From Mycobacterium syngnathidarum (GTDB lineage: Bacteria; Actinomycetota; Actinomycetes; Mycobacteriales; Mycobacteriaceae), in contig NZ_MLCL01000033.1 of NCBI RefSeq assembly GCF_001942625.1, forward strand, positions 62,001 to 126,000: DNA of 64,000 nucleotides, in the 5' to 3' direction. The first letter of the stretch is position 1, and each line of letters begins with the position of its first letter. Positions 40,104-50,312 of the stretch are shown piece after piece. A program made the position numbers and the translations under genes. The notes under the pieces were generated by a model. The model did not search any database and was not told the origin of the DNA. It was given only the letters and a program-made list of their open reading frames with translations.

Positions 40104-41576
40104 CTACGAGCTGAACGCGTAATCGTCGAGGTCGAAAGTCCTGCTGCGCCAGTACGCCTCGAACGTGGTGGCGGGCCGCAGCGGCACGTCGCCGTTGCGG
40201 TCGAAGTAGTAGCTGTTGGCCTGTGAGCAGCTGTCCTGCCAGAAGATCTGCCGGTGGCGCTTGCGCATCATCTCCTCGAAGTACCGGTCGTTGGCCTCCT
40301 GCCGGACCTCGACGCGGTGGGCGGCCCTGCGGTCGGCCTGCTCTATGCACCGCACCAGATGCCGGGTCTGGGCCTCGATCAAGGCGAAGTACGACGAGCC
40401 GACGTAACCGTACAGGCCCATCACCGAGAAGAAGTTCGCGAAGCCGGGAATGCTCACGCCTTCGTAGGCCTGCATCCGGCGCTCTTTCCAGAACTCGCTC
40501 AGCGATTGTCCGCCGGACCCGACGATCTCGAAGGTCAGCGCATCGACATCCATCACCTTGAAGCCGGTGGCCAGGATGAGCACGTCGACGTCATGGTTCT
40601 CACCGTCGGTGGTGGCGACACCGGAACCGGTGATCTTGTCGATCGGTTCGGTGACCAGTCGCACGTTGTCCCGGTTGAACGTGGCCAGATAGCTGTTGTG
40701 GAACCCGGGTCGTTTGCATCCCACCGCGTATCGGGGTGTGAGCTTTTCGCGCACCTCCGGATCGCGCACCTGTTGCCGCAGATAGGCGCGGCCGGCCGCG
40801 CCGGCGCGCTTGGCGAACGGATTGATGGTGAAGTACTGCGCCGCCAACGGGAAGGTGAACTCCACGTAGGCCTGGCTGATCAGCCGGTGCAGTGTCCGGC
40901 CGCCGGGCAGCCGCATCAGTCGCCGTGCGATCGGAGGGATCGGCACGTCGAACTTCGGGAAGCACCAGATCGGTGTGCGTTGAAACACGGTGAGCTGCCT
41001 GACCTTCGGGGCGATCTCGGGGATCACCTGGACCGCGGAGGCGCCGGTGCCGATGATCGCGACCCGCTTGCCGGTCAAGTCCTGGGTATGGTCCCAACGG
41101 GCGGTGTGCACGGTGGTCCCGGCGAAGGAGTCCACGCCGTCGATCTCGGGGAGTTTCGGGATGGTCAGCACCCCGCTGGCGTTGACCAGGAACCGCGCGG
41201 TGAGCGTGTCACCGGAGCCCAGTTCGAGTCGCCACAGGTTCTCTTCGTCATCGAACACGGCCCGCGCGACGGTGGTGTTGAACCGGATCCGGGGGCGTAG
41301 GCCGTACTTTTCCACGCAGCTGTCGGCATAGGTGCGCAGCTCATCGCCCGGCGCGTAGGTGCGCGACCAATTCCGCGACTGCTCGAACGAGAACTGATAG
41401 GAGAACGACGGAATATCGACGGCCACACCAGGATAGGTGTTCCAGAACCAGGTTCCGCCAACCCCGTCGCCCGCCTCCAGGATCAGGTAGTCGTGCAGGC
41501 CGGCCTTGTCCAGCGCGATGGCGGTGCCGATGCCGGAGAATCCGGCGCCGACGATGAGGGTGTGGAAGTCGGGCAT
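40104..41576 (-). CDS. Flavin-containing (Baeyer-Villiger type) monooxygenase, Rv1393c-like
   Basis: A 490-residue flavoprotein with the FAD loop IVGAGFSGIGTA at residues 8-19, GGTWFWNTYPGVAVD, an intact Baeyer-Villiger fingerprint at residues 151-161 (FAGTTVHTARW), the NADPH loop IIGTGASAVQV and LATGFKVMD. Size and neighbours match Rv1393c. Its ATG overlaps the stop of the upstream P450 gene, so the two are co-translated and probably act on the same, likely lipid-like, substrate. Confidence 0.92.
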   Translation of the reverse strand: MPDFHTLIVGAGFSGIGTAIALDKAGLHDYLILEAGDGVGGTWFWNTYPGVAVDIPSFSYQFSFEQSRNWSRTYAPGDELRTYADSCVEKYGLRPRIRFNTTVARAVFDDEENLWRLELGSGDTLTARFLVNASGVLTIPKLPEIDGVDSFAGTTVHTARWDHTQDLTGKRVAIIGTGASAVQVIPEIAPKVRQLTVFQRTPIWCFPKFDVPIPPIARRLMRLPGGRTLHRLISQAYVEFTFPLAAQYFTINPFAKRAGAAGRAYLRQQVRDPEVREKLTPRYAVGCKRPGFHNSYLATFNRDNVRLVTEPIDKITGSGVATTDGENHDVDVLILATGFKVMDVDALTFEIVGSGGQSLSEFWKERRMQAYEGVSIPGFANFFSVMGLYGYVGSSYFALIEAQTRHLVRCIEQADRRAAHRVEVRQEANDRYFEEMMRKRHRQIFWQDSCSQANSYYFDRNGDVPLRPATTFEAYWRSRTFDLDDYAFSS

Positions 41577-42955
41577 CAGGCCACCTCTCGGCTGCGTCCG
41601 ATCATGTGGACGCCGTGTTTTGGTCGCAACGTCAACGTAGCCTCCCTTTCCACCGAGTGGCCAGGATCGAGATCGAAAATGAACCGTTGACTCATGATGG
41701 CGGCGATCAACACCATCTCCATCAGTGCGAAGCTCTGCCCGATGCAGATCCGACGTCCACCGCCGAACGGCAGGTATACCGAGCGCGGCCGGCTCTTGGC
41801 GGCGTCACCAAGGAATCGGTTGGGGTCAAAGGTTTCCGGATCGGGCCACCATCTCTCGTCGTGGTGGATTTGGTAGATCGGGATGATCACCGTTGTTCCC
41901 GGACGGATGTGATGGCCGTCGATGCAATCGTTCTCGACGGCTTCCCGCGCGATGATCCACACCGCGGAGTAACAGCGCTGCGATTCCTGGATGCACGCGG
42001 TGGTCCACGGCATCCGGGTCAGGTCGCCCGCTGTCGGACGGCCCGCGCCCACGACCGAGTCCACTTCGGCCAGCATCCGCTCCCTGGCTTCGGGGTGGAG
42101 CGCCATCAGGTACCAGAACCACGACATCGCATTGGCCGTTGTCTCGTGCCCGGCCAACATGAACGTCAGCGCCTCGTCCCGGACCCGCCGGCGCGGCCAG
42201 GTGCCGCTGTCGGCACTGAACAACACGTTGAGCAGGTCGGCGGACTCTGTCGGGTGTGCCAGACGTTCGTCGAGGACGGTGTTCACCGCGGCATCCAGGG
42301 CCAGGGCGATGCGCTGGCCTTCCCGCAGCGGCGGAGGCAGCCGGACCCCCGACCAGGTGCTGGCCGCGATGGCGTCGTACACCGGGCGGGGGAGCAGACC
42401 CAGGAGCCCGAGCCGGCCCAGTAGTTCGGTGCGTCTGAGCCCACGCGTGGTGAGATCGCGCATGCTGTGCACGATCGGTCCGAAATCCTGACTGAACAGG
42501 GCGTTGGAGACGACCCGCAGGGTGGTTTCCACCATGGCCGAGTGCATGTCGAAACACACACCGTCGCCGCCTTCGGCGAGCTCATCGGTGGCCCGCTCGA
42601 TCGGATCGATCAGCAGATCGACGATGTCATTGAGACGACGACGCGCGAACGTCGGGTTCAGCGCGGTCCGGTGGACGGCCCAGGAATCGCCTTCGTCGGT
42701 CAGCAGGTTGATGCCGGCCGCCGCTCGGATCGGTTCGTACTCGTTGGACTTGACGTAGCGCAGACGCGCCTCGTGGAGCACGTGGTCGACGTAATCGGGG
42801 TGTGTGATGGAGACGAAACGTCTTCCCGCGCAGCGGTATCTGGTGATGTCCTGGCCCTGGACCCGGGTCAGGAACCCGCTCTCGGTGCTGAAGCCGACCG
42901 TGATCGCCTCGCGGGTCATGGTCCACGTGCTCAGTCGCGCCGCCGGTGCCGCCAT
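41576..42955 (-). CDS. cyp132: Cytochrome P450, CYP132-like
   Basis: A P450 of 459 residues from the chosen ATG (CYP132 of M. tuberculosis has 461). Seen are the I-helix oxygen-binding motif AGHETTANAM, the ExxR helix ESQRCY, the PERF-like FDPNRFL and the heme loop FGGGRRICIG with Cys near residue 404. There is no membrane anchor. An upstream in-frame start at 43027 would add 24 unlike residues that run into the regulator promoter. The divergent AraC gene is the counterpart of Rv1395, which has been reported to regulate cyp132. Electron donors are not encoded nearby. Confidence 0.92.
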   Translation of the reverse strand: MAAPAARLSTWTMTREAITVGFSTESGFLTRVQGQDITRYRCAGRRFVSITHPDYVDHVLHEARLRYVKSNEYEPIRAAAGINLLTDEGDSWAVHRTALNPTFARRRLNDIVDLLIDPIERATDELAEGGDGVCFDMHSAMVETTLRVVSNALFSQDFGPIVHSMRDLTTRGLRRTELLGRLGLLGLLPRPVYDAIAASTWSGVRLPPPLREGQRIALALDAAVNTVLDERLAHPTESADLLNVLFSADSGTWPRRRVRDEALTFMLAGHETTANAMSWFWYLMALHPEARERMLAEVDSVVGAGRPTAGDLTRMPWTTACIQESQRCYSAVWIIAREAVENDCIDGHHIRPGTTVIIPIYQIHHDERWWPDPETFDPNRFLGDAAKSRPRSVYLPFGGGRRICIGQSFALMEMVLIAAIMSQRFIFDLDPGHSVEREATLTLRPKHGVHMIGRSREVA

Positions 42956-42989
42956 AGATCCACCGTATGAATGACAGGACGAGCAGAGA

Positions 42990-43028
42990 ATGGGACTATC
43001 GGACACAGAGTTGGGATTTTGGGACAAG
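42990..43028. promoter_or_regulatory. Direct repeat in the cyp132 / AraC divergent promoter
   Basis: Two imperfect copies, ATGGGACTATCGGACA and TTGGGATTTTGGGACA (12 of 16 bases identical), are exactly 21 bases apart, i.e. two helical turns, between the P450 and AraC start codons. This is the usual layout of an AraC-type operator. Confidence 0.6.
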
Positions 43029-43039
43029 GGCTGGGGGCA

Positions 43040-44110
43040 ATGGCCAGGTCAGGATCCGTAGCGAAGACGAGTTGGTCGGCCGACGTATGTCATCCGATGC
43101 ATGCCACCCGGGTGTTGTGCGAGGTCGCCGTCGAGCGCGGTGTCCCGGCCGCAGTGGTTCTGGCCGGAACCGGGGTGACACCGGCAGACCTCGACGATCC
43201 CGACGGTGTGATCAGCGCGCACGACGAGATCCTGGCGGTCCGACACCTGCAGGCCCAGTTGCCCGACGAACCGGGTTTGGGTGTCGATGTCGGTGGCCGG
43301 TCGGCCCTGACGCACATGGGCTTGTTCGGGTTCGCCGTCATGTCATGTGCGACGCTGCGTGAACTGTTCAGCATCGGGATGCGCTACTTCGCCCTGACCA
43401 CACTGCAGATCGATTTGCAGTTGTTCGAGGGCACCGACGAGTGCGTGCTGGAACTCAACGTCGGCCACCTGCCCAACGATGTCCAGCGCTTCTTCATCGA
43501 ACGTGACGTCGCCGGGATTGTCGCCACCACAGCGAGTTTCGCGTCTCCGGTGGTGGCGCAATACGCTGATCGGATACTCGCCGAAGTGTCGATCGACGAA
43601 GAGGTTCTGCGGCCGCTGCTGACCCTGATGCCGTTACCCAATGTGACGTTCGGCCGGGCCCATTCCCGACTGCACTTCCCCCGCGCCATGCTGGATGAGC
43701 AACTGCCTCAAGCGGATCCGTACACCCTCGATCTGTGTATCGCGCAGTGCGATGCGCTCATGCAGCGCAATGCGCAGCGCCGCGGGATCACCGCGGTGGT
43801 GCGCAGTAAACTGTTTCGCGATCCCGGCCGGTTTCCGACGTTGCCAGAGGTCTCGGCCGAACTCGGTGTCCACCCGCGCACTCTGCGACGTCGCCTGGCC
43901 GATGAGGGAACCGCGTTTCGGGCCCTGGTCAACGAGGCCCGCTCGGCATTGGCGGTGGATCTGCTGTGCAGCGTCGGATTGACCGTCGAGGAGGTGTCGC
44001 GGCGCCTCGGCTACAGCGAGACCTCGACGTTCTGCCACGCGTTCAAACGCTGGCACGGCATGCCGCCCAGTGCGTTCTCGCAGACGCGCAAGCGGAGTGA
44101 ATTGGGGTAA
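43040..44110 (+). CDS. AraC-family regulator, Rv1395-like
   Basis: A 356-residue regulator with the same N-terminal domain type as the regulator near 17-18 kb ([40 protein letters not shown]) and a complete C-terminal AraC DNA-binding domain ([20 protein letters not shown], then [20 protein letters not shown] with PPSAF). The ATG at 43040 after GGGGGC was preferred to one 23 codons upstream that overlaps the direct repeats. Rv1395 in the same position has been reported to activate cyp132 and repress itself; the same is inferred here. Confidence 0.9.
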   Translation: MARSGSVAKTSWSADVCHPMHATRVLCEVAVERGVPAAVVLAGTGVTPADLDDPDGVISAHDEILAVRHLQAQLPDEPGLGVDVGGRSALTHMGLFGFAVMSCATLRELFSIGMRYFALTTLQIDLQLFEGTDECVLELNVGHLPNDVQRFFIERDVAGIVATTASFASPVVAQYADRILAEVSIDEEVLRPLLTLMPLPNVTFGRAHSRLHFPRAMLDEQLPQADPYTLDLCIAQCDALMQRNAQRRGITAVVRSKLFRDPGRFPTLPEVSAELGVHPRTLRRRLADEGTAFRALVNEARSALAVDLLCSVGLTVEEVSRRLGYSETSTFCHAFKRWHGMPPSAFSQTRKRSELG

Positions 44111-44200
44111 GCCGTGGCGCGTTTCGCATCGGCGAACCACGGACCGGCCTGCGCCTAGTTGAACCGACACTCCCGGGGCACCGGAGTATCTGGTCGAGCA

Positions 44201-44659
44201 CTACTGGCTCGGGCGACGGTCGAAACGTTGCCCGTGCGGCTTGGACGGCAGAAGGCCGAAGACTAGTCCGACGTAGGGCAGCAACGTGAGCAGGCACATC
44301 CATCCGGACAGGTTGGCGTCGTGGAGTCTGCGGACCAAAAGCGCCCAGCCTGGAATCACGCACCCCAGCATGATGATTCCGGCGATTACCAGTGCCAGAC
44401 CCCCGAGTGGGCCGTTGTCTCCCGCTACAGCGATGAAGACCCCACAGATGAGGAGGGCCAAAAGGAATGCCAGCTGGGGCCACCAGTACTCGCTACGTGA
44501 CGCGCGGCCGGAGAAGCGTGCATAGCTGTGGAAGAAGCGCGCCACTGCCTGGCCAAATGTGGCTCCGTACAACGGCAACGTGAGGTCGCGTGGATCAGTC
44601 GCGCCGAGAGGCTCCCACGGATGCTGCGTGTCGAACGAGGTTTCCTCGCTGCGGGTCAT
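44201..44659 (-). CDS. DUF805 membrane protein
   Basis: A 152-residue protein of the DUF805 family. The hallmark FHSYARFSGRASRSEYWW precedes four hydrophobic helices (about residues 58-80, 86-105, then a pair after RRLHDANLSGW near 115-145), and LLVRRLHDANLSGW is the second family signature. The function of the family is unknown. AGAGGA lies just before the ATG. No link to neighbours is evident. Confidence 0.87.
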   Translation of the reverse strand: MTRSEETSFDTQHPWEPLGATDPRDLTLPLYGATFGQAVARFFHSYARFSGRASRSEYWWPQLAFLLALLICGVFIAVAGDNGPLGGLALVIAGIIMLGCVIPGWALLVRRLHDANLSGWMCLLTLLPYVGLVFGLLPSKPHGQRFDRRPSQ

Positions 44660-44955
44660 TCGTTCCTCTGCTCGCTTGTTGGGTTATGCGCGGAACTGTC
44701 CTGGTGCCGCCGTCCCATCCATGGGGCTGAGATCAACGGGGACGGTACACCGTTGCGTGAAGCAATGGATGCAAATGGGCGCAGGACAAGCCGGCGCAGC
44801 AGGAGGTGATGGTGTCCGCCAGGTCCATCTGCTTGACGCTCGCCTGATTCGCAAGTCCCATCGACATGACGTCGCATTCACCCGATTGAACGGCCTGCTG
44901 CCGCATTCCGTTTCACACTGGACGGAGTTCGGCGGAGAAAAGGAGTGCGGCCACG
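44660..44955. other. Intergenic region without recognised features
   Basis: About 296 bases between the divergent DUF805 and catalase-like genes. No believable gene, RNA or strong inverted repeat was seen. It presumably carries both promoters. GGAGAAAAGGAG close to 44943 is the ribosome binding site of the peroxidase gene. Confidence 0.4.
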
Positions 44956-46035
44956 ATGGAATCCGATGACGTTCCGGAGCTGAACCGCAGGAGAACGCTA
45001 CTGGGGCTGGCCGCGGTGGGTGGTGTGGTGGCTGTCGGCGTCGGCGGCCTGGCCGACGCCGCGGGCTGGCTGCGGCCGGATGCGTTGACACCGGATCGGT
45101 TCGCGGACCGCTTCGAGCAGATCGCGGGCCGTCACGAGGGCTTCCGCCGCAACCATGCCAAGGGGCTGGCCGCCACCGGAACGTTCACCAGCACCGGTGC
45201 GGGTGCCCAGGTGAGCAAGGCTGCGGTGTTCAAATCCGGCACCGTGCCCGTCGTTGGCCGGTTCTCGTTGTCCGGCGGGTTGCCCGATCAACCCGACAAG
45301 CCGGACACGGTCCGGGGTCTCGGTTTGATGTTCGGGCTGCCCGACGGCGAGCAGTGGCGCGTCGCGATGGTGAATCTGCCGGTGTTCCCCGACAGCACCC
45401 CGCGAGGTTTCTTCGAGCGCATGCTGGCCTCGCGGCCCGTTCCAGAGACCGGCAAGCCCGATCCGCAGGCGATGGCGGCGTTTCTGGCCGACCATCCGGA
45501 GACGGCCGCTGCGATGAAGATCATCAAGCAAGCCACGCCGAGTGCAGGGTTCGCCGACAGTACGTACCGTGGCCTCAACGCGTTCCGAGCTACCAACGCC
45601 CAGGGCGAGAAGACGGCGATCCGTTGGGCGGCCGTTCCGGTGATATCGCAGCAGCCTGCCGAGCGCCCGCACGGCAACGACAGAGATGTCCTCTTCGACG
45701 CCCTCATCGACACGATCGCCGCCGGCCCGGTCAGCTGGAAATTGGTCCTCACCCTGGCCGGTCCCACCGACCCCACCCACGACGCGACGCTGCCGTGGCC
45801 GGCGAACCGCGCCACCATCGAGGCGGGCACCATCACCATCGACGCCGTGCACACCGAGGCCCCCGGCAACGCCCGCGACATCAATTTCGATCCGCTGGTG
45901 CTGCCCGACGGCCTGGCCCCATCCGACGATCCGTTGCCGAGCGCACGGTCGGCGGTCTACGCGCGCTCGTTCAACCGGAGAGCCCGAGAACCCAAGTCGC
46001 CCAGCGCAGTCGTCGTACCGGGGGGCGCGCAGTGA
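44956..46035 (+). CDS. Tat-exported catalase-related heme peroxidase (SrpA-like)
   Basis: A 359-residue mini-catalase. The N-terminus NRRRTLLGL (residues 10-18) followed by a hydrophobic stretch ending AADAAG-like is a twin-arginine signal, so the protein should fold in the cytoplasm and act outside the membrane. The catalase core has the distal His67 in RRNHAKG and the proximal heme Tyr335 in SARSAVYARSF. It lacks the large extra domains of true catalases; such relatives are organic-peroxide or quinol-linked peroxidases. It overlaps a cytochrome b561 gene by four bases (GTGA), which suggests that electrons come from the quinol pool. Confidence 0.87.
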   Translation: MESDDVPELNRRRTLLGLAAVGGVVAVGVGGLADAAGWLRPDALTPDRFADRFEQIAGRHEGFRRNHAKGLAATGTFTSTGAGAQVSKAAVFKSGTVPVVGRFSLSGGLPDQPDKPDTVRGLGLMFGLPDGEQWRVAMVNLPVFPDSTPRGFFERMLASRPVPETGKPDPQAMAAFLADHPETAAAMKIIKQATPSAGFADSTYRGLNAFRATNAQGEKTAIRWAAVPVISQQPAERPHGNDRDVLFDALIDTIAAGPVSWKLVLTLAGPTDPTHDATLPWPANRATIEAGTITIDAVHTEAPGNARDINFDPLVLPDGLAPSDDPLPSARSAVYARSFNRRAREPKSPSAVVVPGGAQ

Positions 46036-46592
46036 CCACCGAAACGAAACCGCCGATTGTCAAGTTCAACCTGGCGGCCCGGCTGTTGCACTGGTCGATG
46101 GCGGTCATGGTGATTGCCCAGTTCTTCATCGGAGTCACGATGATCGCCGCACTGAGCTACTACCCGCTGCTGCTGGCGATCCACCGTCCGTTGGGAATCG
46201 CGATCCTGGTCTTCGCGATCGTCAGGTTGGCCAATCGCCTCACCCGCCGACTGCCGCCATTCCTGACCACCATGGGGCCGCTGGAACGTCGCATCGCCAG
46301 CTACTCCGAATATCTGCTGTACGCCCTGCTTTTGGTGCAGCCGTTGATCGGGTGGGCCATGCTGTCGGCCGCACAGTCGCCGGTGGTGTTGGTCGGGGCG
46401 CTACACCTTCCGGCGATCGCCCCGCACAACCTCACCCTCTACGCGGTGTTGCGCACCGCGCATACCGTGGCCGCCTACCTGCTGTTCGCGACGTTCACCG
46501 CGCACATCTGCGCGGTGATGTTCCACACCGTGGCGCTGCGCGACGGGATCATCCGTCGAATGTCGCTGTGGCCCAGCAAGAACAACGGTTGA
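46032..46592 (+). CDS. Cytochrome b561 (di-heme quinol oxidase-type membrane protein)
   Basis: A 186-residue protein with four membrane helices. The His residues fit two b-type hemes: His20 (LLHWSM), His51 (AIHRPLG), His144 (RTAHTVAAY) and His158 (FTAHICAV), with His165 nearby. Bacterial b561 proteins pass electrons from ubiquinol/menaquinol to a periplasmic acceptor. GTG start overlapping the stop of the catalase-like gene; the pair is probably one functional unit for peroxide reduction at the membrane's outer face. Confidence 0.9.
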   Translation: MTTETKPPIVKFNLAARLLHWSMAVMVIAQFFIGVTMIAALSYYPLLLAIHRPLGIAILVFAIVRLANRLTRRLPPFLTTMGPLERRIASYSEYLLYALLLVQPLIGWAMLSAAQSPVVLVGALHLPAIAPHNLTLYAVLRTAHTVAAYLLFATFTAHICAVMFHTVALRDGIIRRMSLWPSKNNG

Positions 46593-46598
46593 CGGTGC

Positions 46599-47546
46599 TC
46601 AGCCGTGCAGCGCGCCCCGCAGCGCGGCCATCGCACGATCGAATGCCTCGGTGGCCACGGGGACCACGCCGACGTAGCCGAGGTAGCCGTGCACCAGCGT
46701 CGCGGCGTTGTCCAGCTGCACCGGAACGTCTGCGGCCGTCAGCATCTCCGAATAACGGATGCCGTCGTCGCGCAACGGATCGTGCCCGGCGACCGCGACA
46801 TAGGCGGGCGCGAGCCCGGACAGGTCGCCCGCACGGGCCGGCACCAGGGTGACCGGCGGGTCGGACAGGTCGACATGACCGGCATACCAACGGGAGAACC
46901 CCTGGACCGCGTCGAGCCCGAGGATCGGTGCCTTGGCGTTCTCGGTGAACGACGGCAGGCTGGTGTCCCATGTCGTGGCCGGGTACCAGAGCAACTGGAA
47001 TCGCAGCCCGGAAAGGCCCGCGTCACGCGCCAGCAGCGACACCACGGCGCTGAGGTTGCCGCCCGCCGAGTCCCCGGCCACAGCCATCCGGTCGGCGTCG
47101 GCTCCGAGCTCGGCGGCGTTGGCGGCCACCCATTGGGTCACCGCCCATACGTCGTCGACCGCGGCGGGGTAGGGATGTTCGGGGGCCAGCCGATAATCGA
47201 CCGACACCACCACCGCGTCGGCACCTACGGCGTGCTGGCGTGCGGTGCCGTCGTAACTGTCCAGGTCGCCCAGCGCCCAGCCGCCGCCGTGGATGAAAAC
47301 CACCACCGGCAGCGTCGCGCCGTCGGCCGTCGGCGGCCGGTACACCCGCACCGGGATCTCGCCGGCCGGCCCCGGAATCACGCGGTCCTCGGCCTGAACC
47401 TCGGGATGGACCGGCATTCGCGGGATCTCACTGAACTGGCGACGGGCCTCGTCGACACCGATGTCGGTCGACAGTTGGAACGGCACTGCCTCCAGTACCT
47501 TTTGCAGGATGGCATCGACAGCTGGTTTCTCGTCAGCAACGGACAT
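46599..47546 (-). CDS. Alpha/beta-hydrolase, LipH/LipI (HSL) family carboxylesterase
   Basis: A 315-residue esterase with HGGGWALGD (oxyanion hole), [11 protein letters not shown], the nucleophile elbow [10 protein letters not shown], the acid residue in [10 protein letters not shown] and the His in LVHGYLGY. Position before the Rv1401-like gene and priA matches lipH/lipI (Rv1399c/Rv1400c) of M. tuberculosis, of which only one copy is present here. I start at [11 protein letters not shown]; an in-frame ATG nine codons upstream gives an unlike, Cys-rich extension. Short-chain esters are the usual substrates. Confidence 0.9.
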   Translation of the reverse strand: MSVADEKPAVDAILQKVLEAVPFQLSTDIGVDEARRQFSEIPRMPVHPEVQAEDRVIPGPAGEIPVRVYRPPTADGATLPVVVFIHGGGWALGDLDSYDGTARQHAVGADAVVVSVDYRLAPEHPYPAAVDDVWAVTQWVAANAAELGADADRMAVAGDSAGGNLSAVVSLLARDAGLSGLRFQLLWYPATTWDTSLPSFTENAKAPILGLDAVQGFSRWYAGHVDLSDPPVTLVPARAGDLSGLAPAYVAVAGHDPLRDDGIRYSEMLTAADVPVQLDNAATLVHGYLGYVGVVPVATEAFDRAMAALRGALHG

Positions 47547-48267
47547 TCCGCAACCGTACGCACACCGCGTCACGCGGCGGCTGTGGGTGGTGGCCGCGGC
47601 TGTCGCGGCGGGTTACGGGGTGTTCCTGATCGTCACCGCGATGCAGCTGCCCAAAGGGGCCGACCTGACGGGTCAATTCACCCTCCAACCTGCGGTGAAG
47701 GCACTTGCGGCGGTCCTGTTGGCGGCGGCCGCGTGCGCTCATCCGATCGTGCGGGAACGACGCTGGCTCGTCGGTGCGCTCCTGTTCTCCGCGCTCGGCG
47801 ACTTTCTGCTCGCCATTCCGTGGTGGGAACCGTCCTTCGTGCTGGGCCTGGCCGCGTTCCTGGTCGCGCATCTGTGCTTTCTCGGGGTCCTGGTGCCGCT
47901 GGCGCGGCGTTCGACGCCGCGGCTGATCGCCGTGGCGGTCACCGTCCTGGCCTGTGTGGCGTTGCTGACCTGGTTCTGGCCCCGGCTCGTCGAGCAGGGA
48001 ATGGCCGTCCCGGTGGTCGCCTACATCGCGGTGCTCGGTGCCATGGTGTCCACGGCGTTGCTGGCCCGGCTGCCCACCCCGTGGACCGCGCTCGGTGGCG
48101 TGTGTTTCGCAGTATCGGACGCGATGATCGGCATCAGCCAGTTCGTGCGCGGCGACCAACTGCTCGCCGTCCCGATCTGGTGGGGCTATGCGGCGTCGCT
48201 GGTGCTGATCACCGCCGGCCTCTTCTTCGGGCGTTCGACACACCCTGCTGCTAAACCTGCACAGTGA
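47509..48267 (+). CDS. YhhN-family membrane protein (lysoplasmalogenase-like), Rv1401-like
   Basis: Eight hydrophobic helices and motifs such as [20 protein letters not shown] and [17 protein letters not shown] place it in the YhhN/TMEM86 family, which includes lysoplasmalogenases; the bacterial role is not known to me. It is co-transcribed with priA (GTGA overlap). The start is uncertain: the ATG at 47509 overlaps the 5' end of the divergent esterase by 38 bases, while a GTG at 47587 would begin inside the first helix. The family match begins around [15 protein letters not shown]. Confidence 0.8.
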   Translation: MASTAGFSSATDIPQPYAHRVTRRLWVVAAAVAAGYGVFLIVTAMQLPKGADLTGQFTLQPAVKALAAVLLAAAACAHPIVRERRWLVGALLFSALGDFLLAIPWWEPSFVLGLAAFLVAHLCFLGVLVPLARRSTPRLIAVAVTVLACVALLTWFWPRLVEQGMAVPVVAYIAVLGAMVSTALLARLPTPWTALGGVCFAVSDAMIGISQFVRGDQLLAVPIWWGYAASLVLITAGLFFGRSTHPAAKPAQ

Positions 48268-50264
48268 CCATCACCCGCCGCGCCGCCGAGCATGAACCCG
48301 TTGCGCGGGTGCTTCCCCTGCTCACGGTGCCGCACCTGGACCGGGAGTTCGACTATCTGGTGTCGGAGGAACAGTCCGACGACGCCCAGCCCGGGGTGCG
48401 GGTCCGGGTCCGGTTCAACGGCAGGCTGGTCGACGCCTACCTGCTGGAGCGACGCTCCGATACCGATCACACCGGCAAGCTCGGCTGGCTGGACCGGGTC
48501 GTGTCACCCGAGCCGGTGCTCACCCCGGAGATCCGGCGGCTGGTCGACGCGGTGGCCGCCCGTTACGCAGGCACCCGCGCCGACGTGCTGCGCCTGGCGG
48601 TGCCGCCGCGCCATGCCAGGGTGGAGAAACAGTCGCCGGAGGAGTCGGAGCCGGTCGCGGTCGTCCCCGTCGACACCGGCGCCTGGGCCCGGTACGGCCG
48701 CGGTGAGCAGTTTTTGACCGCAGTCGCCGAGGGCCGCGCGGCCCGCGCGGTGTGGCAGGCCCTGCCCGGCGAGAACTGGGCGCAACGGCTGGCCGAGGCG
48801 GCCGCCGTCGCGGTGGGCGCGGGGCTGGGCGTCGTGGCCGTGGTGCCCGATCAGCGTGACGTGGACGCGCTCTATGCCGCCGCCGTCGACCGGGTTCCCG
48901 AATCACGGGTGGTCGCGTTGTCGGCCGGCCTCGGCCCGTCCGCTCGGTACCGCCGTTGGCTGGCGGTGCTTCGCGGGCAGGCCCAGTTGGTGATCGGTAC
49001 GCGCAGTGCTGTGTTCGCGCCGGTGACCAACCTAGGGCTGGTGCTGGTGTGGGACGACGGCGATGACAACCTGGCCGAGCCGCGCGCCCCGTATCCGCAC
49101 GCCCGTGAAGTGGCCATGCTGCGTGCCCACCAGCTGCGGTGCGCGGCGATCATAGGCGGGTACGCGCGAACCGCCGAGGCGCAGGCCCTGGTGCGGACCC
49201 GCTGGGCCCACGACGTGGTGGCGGCGCGGCCGGTGGTTCGGGCAGCTGCCCCGAGGGTGGTCGCGCTGGAGGACAGCGGGTATGCGCAGGAGCGCGATCC
49301 GGCCGCGCATACCGCTCGGTTGCCCTCCATGGCGCTGCAGGCGGCGCGGGCAGCGCTGCAGGCCCAGCACCCGGTGCTCATCCAGGTTCCACGCCGCGGG
49401 TACGTGCCGGCCCTGGCCTGTGCGCGGTGCCGCGCCGTGACGCGTTGCCGGCATTGCACTGGCCCGCTGGCGCTGCCGGAGCGGGGCAGTGCGGCTGCCG
49501 AGTGCCGGTGGTGCGGCCGGGCTGAACCCGCATTGCGTTGTGCGCGTTGTGGTTCCGATGCGGTACGGGCGGTGGTGGTGGGGGCCCGGCGCACGGCTGA
49601 AGAGTTGGGCCGGGCGTTTCCCGGCACCTCGGTGATCACCTCGGGCGGCGACACCGTTGTCGCTGCGGTGGGCAGCGGTCCCGCGCTGGTGGTGTCCACA
49701 CCCGGGGCGGAACCCGTCGCCGACGGCGGTTACGGCGCGGCACTGCTGCTCGACGCGTGGGCGCTGCTGGGCCGACAGGATCTGCGCGCGGCCGAGGACA
49801 CGATGCGCCGGTGGATGGCCGCAGCGGCCCTGGTGCGTCCGCGTACCGACGGCGGTGTGGTGGCGGTGGTGGCCGAGTCGGCGATTGCCACCGTGCAGGC
49901 ATTGATCCGGTGGGATCCGGTGGGACATGCCGACGCCGAACTCGACGCGCGCGGTGAGGTGGGCCTTCCGCCGGCGGTGCACATGGCGGCCATCGACGGG
50001 ACCACGACCGCGGTTGGGGCCCTGCTCGAGACCGCGCAACTCCCCGAGGTCGCGGAACCACTCGGGCCCGTGGAATTGCCTGTCGGGGCCCGCCGCCCAC
50101 CAGGCCTGGATCCCGATGCCGAGGTGTGCCGGATGCTGGTGCGGGTGCCCCGTGACGGGGGTCTGGAGTTGGCTGCCGCGCTGCGCCGGGCCACCGCCGT
50201 GCTCTCCGCACGCAAGGATCAGCAACCGTGTCGTATCCAAATCGACCCGCTACACATCGGGTAA
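48264..50264 (+). CDS. priA: PriA-like primosomal protein without a working helicase site
   Basis: The 666-residue protein has the PriA N-terminal DNA-binding domain ([18 protein letters not shown]) and the eight-Cys zinc module ([13 protein letters not shown] and CRWCG...CARCG, about residues 390-435), plus [19 protein letters not shown]. The ATPase motifs are ruined: where PriA has GVTGSGKT there is ALPGENWAQ (about 166-174), and the DEEH box is VWDDGDDN (about 262-269). Actinobacterial PriA proteins are known to be helicase-degenerate, so a structural role in replication restart is more likely than unwinding. GTG start overlapping the YhhN gene. Confidence 0.92.
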   Translation: MTITRRAAEHEPVARVLPLLTVPHLDREFDYLVSEEQSDDAQPGVRVRVRFNGRLVDAYLLERRSDTDHTGKLGWLDRVVSPEPVLTPEIRRLVDAVAARYAGTRADVLRLAVPPRHARVEKQSPEESEPVAVVPVDTGAWARYGRGEQFLTAVAEGRAARAVWQALPGENWAQRLAEAAAVAVGAGLGVVAVVPDQRDVDALYAAAVDRVPESRVVALSAGLGPSARYRRWLAVLRGQAQLVIGTRSAVFAPVTNLGLVLVWDDGDDNLAEPRAPYPHAREVAMLRAHQLRCAAIIGGYARTAEAQALVRTRWAHDVVAARPVVRAAAPRVVALEDSGYAQERDPAAHTARLPSMALQAARAALQAQHPVLIQVPRRGYVPALACARCRAVTRCRHCTGPLALPERGSAAAECRWCGRAEPALRCARCGSDAVRAVVVGARRTAEELGRAFPGTSVITSGGDTVVAAVGSGPALVVSTPGAEPVADGGYGAALLLDAWALLGRQDLRAAEDTMRRWMAAAALVRPRTDGGVVAVVAESAIATVQALIRWDPVGHADAELDARGEVGLPPAVHMAAIDGTTTAVGALLETAQLPEVAEPLGPVELPVGARRPPGLDPDAEVCRMLVRVPRDGGLELAAALRRATAVLSARKDQQPCRIQIDPLHIG

Positions 50265-50312
50265 GGCGGATACTTCTCCCGTTGTCGGTGAGTGCCGAAT
50301 CAGGAGGCCGCC

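Noticed and set aside
42956..43027. Extra 24 codons at the start of the P450
   Set aside because: They run into the divergent promoter and its direct repeats; the shorter form has the length of CYP132.
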